DNA from: Paenibacillus macquariensis | Lineage (GTDB): Bacteria > Bacillota > Bacilli > Paenibacillales > Paenibacillaceae | Direction of reading: 5' to 3' | Assembly: GCF_900156375.1 (NCBI RefSeq) | Contig: NZ_FTNK01000002.1 | Location: forward strand, 1 to 64,000 | DNA: 64,000 nt | Shown: in pieces, positions 61,235 through 64,000 of the stretch | How the letters are laid out: the number at the start of each line of letters is the position of its first letter | How positions within the stretch are numbered: position 1 is the stretch's first letter | Notes under the pieces: model-generated | Databases searched by the model: none | Seen by the model: the letters and a program-made list of their open reading frames with translations, nothing else | What the model was told of the DNA's origin: nothing | Translations under genes and position numbers: made by a program

Positions 61235-62944
61235 ATGAGCAAGTCTAAAAAATGCATTCAGATTTTACTTGCAGGAATGTTAATTGTATTAACCGCATGT
61301 AGTAATTCAAGCTCCTCCAAAGAATCACCGAATTCTTCAACGAAAGAAGCAGAAACTCCAGCCGTTCAAAAAGAAGCGGATCCATTTGGAAAATCTGAAG
61401 AACCAATCACGATTAAAATTGGAAAAGAAATTGATGCGTCGGATAAAAGCTTACCAGCCGGGGATTCTCCCGAGAGTAACCAGTATACCCGTTATATTAA
61501 AGACAAATTGAATATTGATACGAAGATTATATGGCAGGCCGCAGCAGGAAAAGATTACGAACAGAAGATAAATTTATCCATTGCCAGTGACGACTTGCCT
61601 GATGCGTTAGTTGTGAATGAGACGCAGTTTAGACAAATGGTAAAAAGCGGTCAGCTTGAGGATTTAACTGATGTTTATAATGAATATGCTTCACCAACCA
61701 TTAAAGGCATCATTGAAACAACGAAAGGGCTTGCACTCAAATCAGTCACAATTGATGAGAAAATGTATGCGCTACCAAATGTAACACCGGAATCAGATAT
61801 GGTACATTACATGTGGATTCGCAAGGATTGGTTAGATAAGCTGGGCCTACAGACGCCAAAAACGATAGATGAGCTGGAAAAGGTAGCTAAGGCTTTCGTC
61901 GAACAGGATCCCGACGGTAACGGGAAGGCAGATACGGTCGGCATCACGGGTCCGCAATTGGGCGGTAATATCAATGCGGACTTCATTAATCCGAATAGCA
62001 ACAACTATGGGTTTGACCCCATTTTTGCTTCATTCCATTCCTATCCGGGATATTGGCTGAAGGACTCTAATGGTAAAACAACTTACGGTTCCATTCAGCC
62101 TGAAACGAAACAAGCGCTTTCCACGCTGCGTGATTTTTATACCAAAGGTTTAATCGACAGGGAAATGAGCATTCGCAAGGATGCACAGGAATTGATCAAG
62201 AATGGAACCTCGGGCATTTATTTTGGTGTATGGTGGTCAGGCGGGTATGGCCCGTTAGGGGATGCGATCCAGAACAACCCGAAAGCAAACTGGCAGGCTT
62301 ATGCTGTACCTCTTGATATAAATGGCGAATTCACTCCACATATGGGTAACCCATCGAACCAATATCTTGTTGTTCGGAAGGGATACGAGCATCCTGAAGC
62401 GGCGATTCAAATGCAAAATCTCTTGTTTCGAGATGAATCGAAATTCGATGTGAATGTTGCGATTAGTAATTATCCATTACGTTTGGTCTTTGCCTCGATG
62501 GATGTAATGGATGTTACCTATAAAATGATGAAAGAGGTTTTAGCAGGCACCAAAAAGCCGGAAGACTTAAATCTCCCCGGATATAACCTATTAAAAACTG
62601 ACGCTGAAAACATAAAAAAAGTTAAACTGGAGCCTTACGACAATTATGATATCCAATATTGGAACCCGAATGCGGATATAGGCGTATGGAAACGAATGTA
62701 TTCTACACTAGTCGGCATATCACCATTGCAACAGCCTTATAAGAAAACATACAGCGTCACCTATTCGCAGACCAAAACCATGGAAAGAAGATGGGCTGCA
62801 TTAGATAAATTGGAAAAGGAAACATTCCTCAAAATTATTATGGGTGCTGAACCTATAGATTCCTTTGATCAGTTTGTACTAGATTGGAAGAAGCAAGGCG
62901 GAGATCAAATTATTGCAGAAGTAGACGAAGTTGCAAAACAGTAA
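61235..62944 (+). CDS. Sugar ABC transporter solute-binding lipoprotein, second system
   Basis: A 569-residue lipoprotein. Signal peptide KSKKCIQILLAGMLIVLTAC with a lipobox Cys, then a Ser-rich linker. WIRKDWLDKLGLQTPKTIDE, EQDPDGNGKADTVGITGP and YLVVRKGYEHPEAAIQM match the LplA-like features of 44987-46630. ATG 61235 has GAAGGGG 6 nt upstream, in preference to GTG 61199 or similar. Confidence 0.93.
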   Translation: MSKSKKCIQILLAGMLIVLTACSNSSSSKESPNSSTKEAETPAVQKEADPFGKSEEPITIKIGKEIDASDKSLPAGDSPESNQYTRYIKDKLNIDTKIIWQAAAGKDYEQKINLSIASDDLPDALVVNETQFRQMVKSGQLEDLTDVYNEYASPTIKGIIETTKGLALKSVTIDEKMYALPNVTPESDMVHYMWIRKDWLDKLGLQTPKTIDELEKVAKAFVEQDPDGNGKADTVGITGPQLGGNINADFINPNSNNYGFDPIFASFHSYPGYWLKDSNGKTTYGSIQPETKQALSTLRDFYTKGLIDREMSIRKDAQELIKNGTSGIYFGVWWSGGYGPLGDAIQNNPKANWQAYAVPLDINGEFTPHMGNPSNQYLVVRKGYEHPEAAIQMQNLLFRDESKFDVNVAISNYPLRLVFASMDVMDVTYKMMKEVLAGTKKPEDLNLPGYNLLKTDAENIKKVKLEPYDNYDIQYWNPNADIGVWKRMYSTLVGISPLQQPYKKTYSVTYSQTKTMERRWAALDKLEKETFLKIIMGAEPIDSFDQFVLDWKKQGGDQIIAEVDEVAKQ

Positions 62945-63019
62945 AGTACAGATCCCTAGAGGCGTCAGTGAAATCTGTCGCCTTTCTCTAAACAAGTGAG
63001 AATGGAAGTGATTTGCAAA

Positions 63020-63910
63020 ATGAAAACCAAGGGTTATGCCAAGCATTACTATCTCATGCTCCTACCTGGATTTATTTGGTTGACTCTTTTCAGTATCGTT
63101 CCTATGTTCGGGATCGTTATCGCTTTTCAGGACTTTAATCCTGGATTAGGCATGTTTCATTCCGAGTGGATTGGTTTGGAAAATTTCAAGTATATGTTTA
63201 CGCTTAATGATAGTAAAACGATATTTTTTAACACAATTTTTATTGCTGTAATGAAAATTATCGCGAATATGATCGTACCGCTTACCTTTGCCCTGTTGTT
63301 GAATGAATTACGCGTGATAGTTTTCAAAAGATGGATTCAGACGATTGTTTATTTGCCCCATTTTTTATCTTGGGTTATTCTTTCAGGTATTCTTTTGGAT
63401 ATCTTTTCTTATACAGGACCGATTAACGGGATCTTGTCTATGTTCGGTATTAGTCCTACTTTATTTTTTGCCAGAGCAGATTTGTTTCCCTTCATTATTG
63501 TTGGAAGCGATGTCTGGAAGGAGTTTGGATTTAACACGATTATTTTTTTGGCGGCTTTGACGGGAATCAATCCCTCTTTATATGAAGCGGCTGCGATTGA
63601 CGGTGCATCGCGCTTGCAGCGTTTGCTAAATATCACACTACCTGGAATTATTACAACGGTTATTTTGCTCTCTGTGCTCAGTCTTGGCAATGTCTTAAAT
63701 GCTGGATTCGACCAAATATTTAACCTTTATAATCCTCTTGTTTATTCAAGCGGAGATATTATTGACACCTGGGTATATCGAACCGGTTTATTGAATTTAC
63801 AGTATGGATTAGCAACGGCAATGGGACTATTAAAATCTGTTATCAGTTTTACTTTAATCACAATTTCCTATTTCTTGGCTGCTAAGTTTGCAAATTATCG
63901 TATTTTTTAA
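63020..63910 (+). CDS. Sugar ABC transporter permease (LplB-like), second system
   Basis: A 296-residue permease with six membrane segments. FSIVPMFGIVIAFQDFNPGL near the N-terminus and the EAA loop YEAAAIDGASRLQRLLNITL. ATG 63020 is preferred, with GGAAGTGA upstream; a longer frame begins at 62996. The partner permease should start just beyond the right edge, since AGAGGAAAG at 63988-63996 looks like its ribosome binding site. Confidence 0.9.
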   Translation: MKTKGYAKHYYLMLLPGFIWLTLFSIVPMFGIVIAFQDFNPGLGMFHSEWIGLENFKYMFTLNDSKTIFFNTIFIAVMKIIANMIVPLTFALLLNELRVIVFKRWIQTIVYLPHFLSWVILSGILLDIFSYTGPINGILSMFGISPTLFFARADLFPFIIVGSDVWKEFGFNTIIFLAALTGINPSLYEAAAIDGASRLQRLLNITLPGIITTVILLSVLSLGNVLNAGFDQIFNLYNPLVYSSGDIIDTWVYRTGLLNLQYGLATAMGLLKSVISFTLITISYFLAAKFANYRIF

Positions 63911-64000
63911 TAGTTCGACGTTTGTGCCACTATGATGCTAAGGACACTCCCCCTCGGGTTATTGTGTGATGATTTAACCATTTGATAAGAGGAAAGCGGT

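Noticed and set aside
1..64000. tRNA, rRNA or insertion-sequence transposase genes
   Set aside because: None was seen on either strand. The only recombinase genes are the tyrosine recombinase at 18904 and the integrase fragment at 31838.

Overview
The window reads as a chromosome segment of a low-to-mid GC Gram-positive of the Paenibacillus type. The reasons are strong AAGGAGG-type ribosome binding sites with many TTG/GTG starts, a T-box leader on the aromatic amino acid gene, two YesM/YesN-type two-component systems beside CUT1 (Lpl-like) sugar ABC transporters, and small YjcZ-like membrane proteins. No rRNA or tRNA gene was seen.

Layout. (1) 1-7.1 kb is a worn accessory stretch: small genes, a frameshifted CAP-associated-type gene, a copy of a prophage lysis tail, an SDR/MerR pair sharing a MerR-type promoter, and several short CTAACGGG sites. 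(2) 7.2-18.7 kb is ordinary chromosome: azoreductase and two DUF3238-like genes opposite a MarR regulator with a large palindromic operator, a PhyH dioxygenase/AraC pair, DAHP synthase-chorismate mutase behind a T-box, a LOG protein, an alpha/beta hydrolase, an L,D-transpeptidase, two GNATs and an HD protein. (3) 18.9-41.56 kb is the main discovery: an integron-like system. A tyrosine recombinase (18904-19836) is followed after 33 bp by an attI-like site and then by 15 gene cassettes, all on the + strand. They are separated by about 150-175 bp attC-like hairpin repeats with TAAC at the left end and CGTTA at the right end. The two ends of each cassette are inverted repeats of one another (14-18 bp, nearly always mismatched at positions 10-11). 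Only the cassette itself, as a circle, would bring these ends together. Cargo: five GNAT genes (one broken), an SDR, a TIR-SIR2 fusion (anti-phage type), two proteins with HEPN-like R-x4-H motifs, a DUF3221-like lipoprotein, a DUF3626-like protein, a VOC protein, small membrane proteins and unknowns. (4) A decayed prophage remnant (31764-39439) sits inside attC 12, bounded by a 16-bp direct repeat. It carries an integrase fragment, a broken C5 methyltransferase, a holin fragment, an M23 endolysin lacking a zinc-ligand motif, tandem glycine-rich mini-genes and small phage genes. (5) 41.6-54.9 kb is a sugar-use locus: YesM/YesN regulators, a binding protein and two permeases, a GH4 glycosidase, two YjbQ paralogues, an FGGY kinase, an arabinose-isomerase-like protein and a TIM-barrel isomerase. 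(6) 55-64 kb holds pseudogene debris and a second YesMN plus binding protein plus permease locus that runs off the right edge.

Working model (inference): the recombinase at 18904 inserts and excises single-gene circles at attI/attC sites, as an integron integrase does. It lacks the insertion that marks classical IntI proteins, it lies on the same strand as its cassettes, and the cassette ends pair over a much longer stretch than classical 7-bp R boxes. Functional assignments come from motifs read by eye; no database search was possible.
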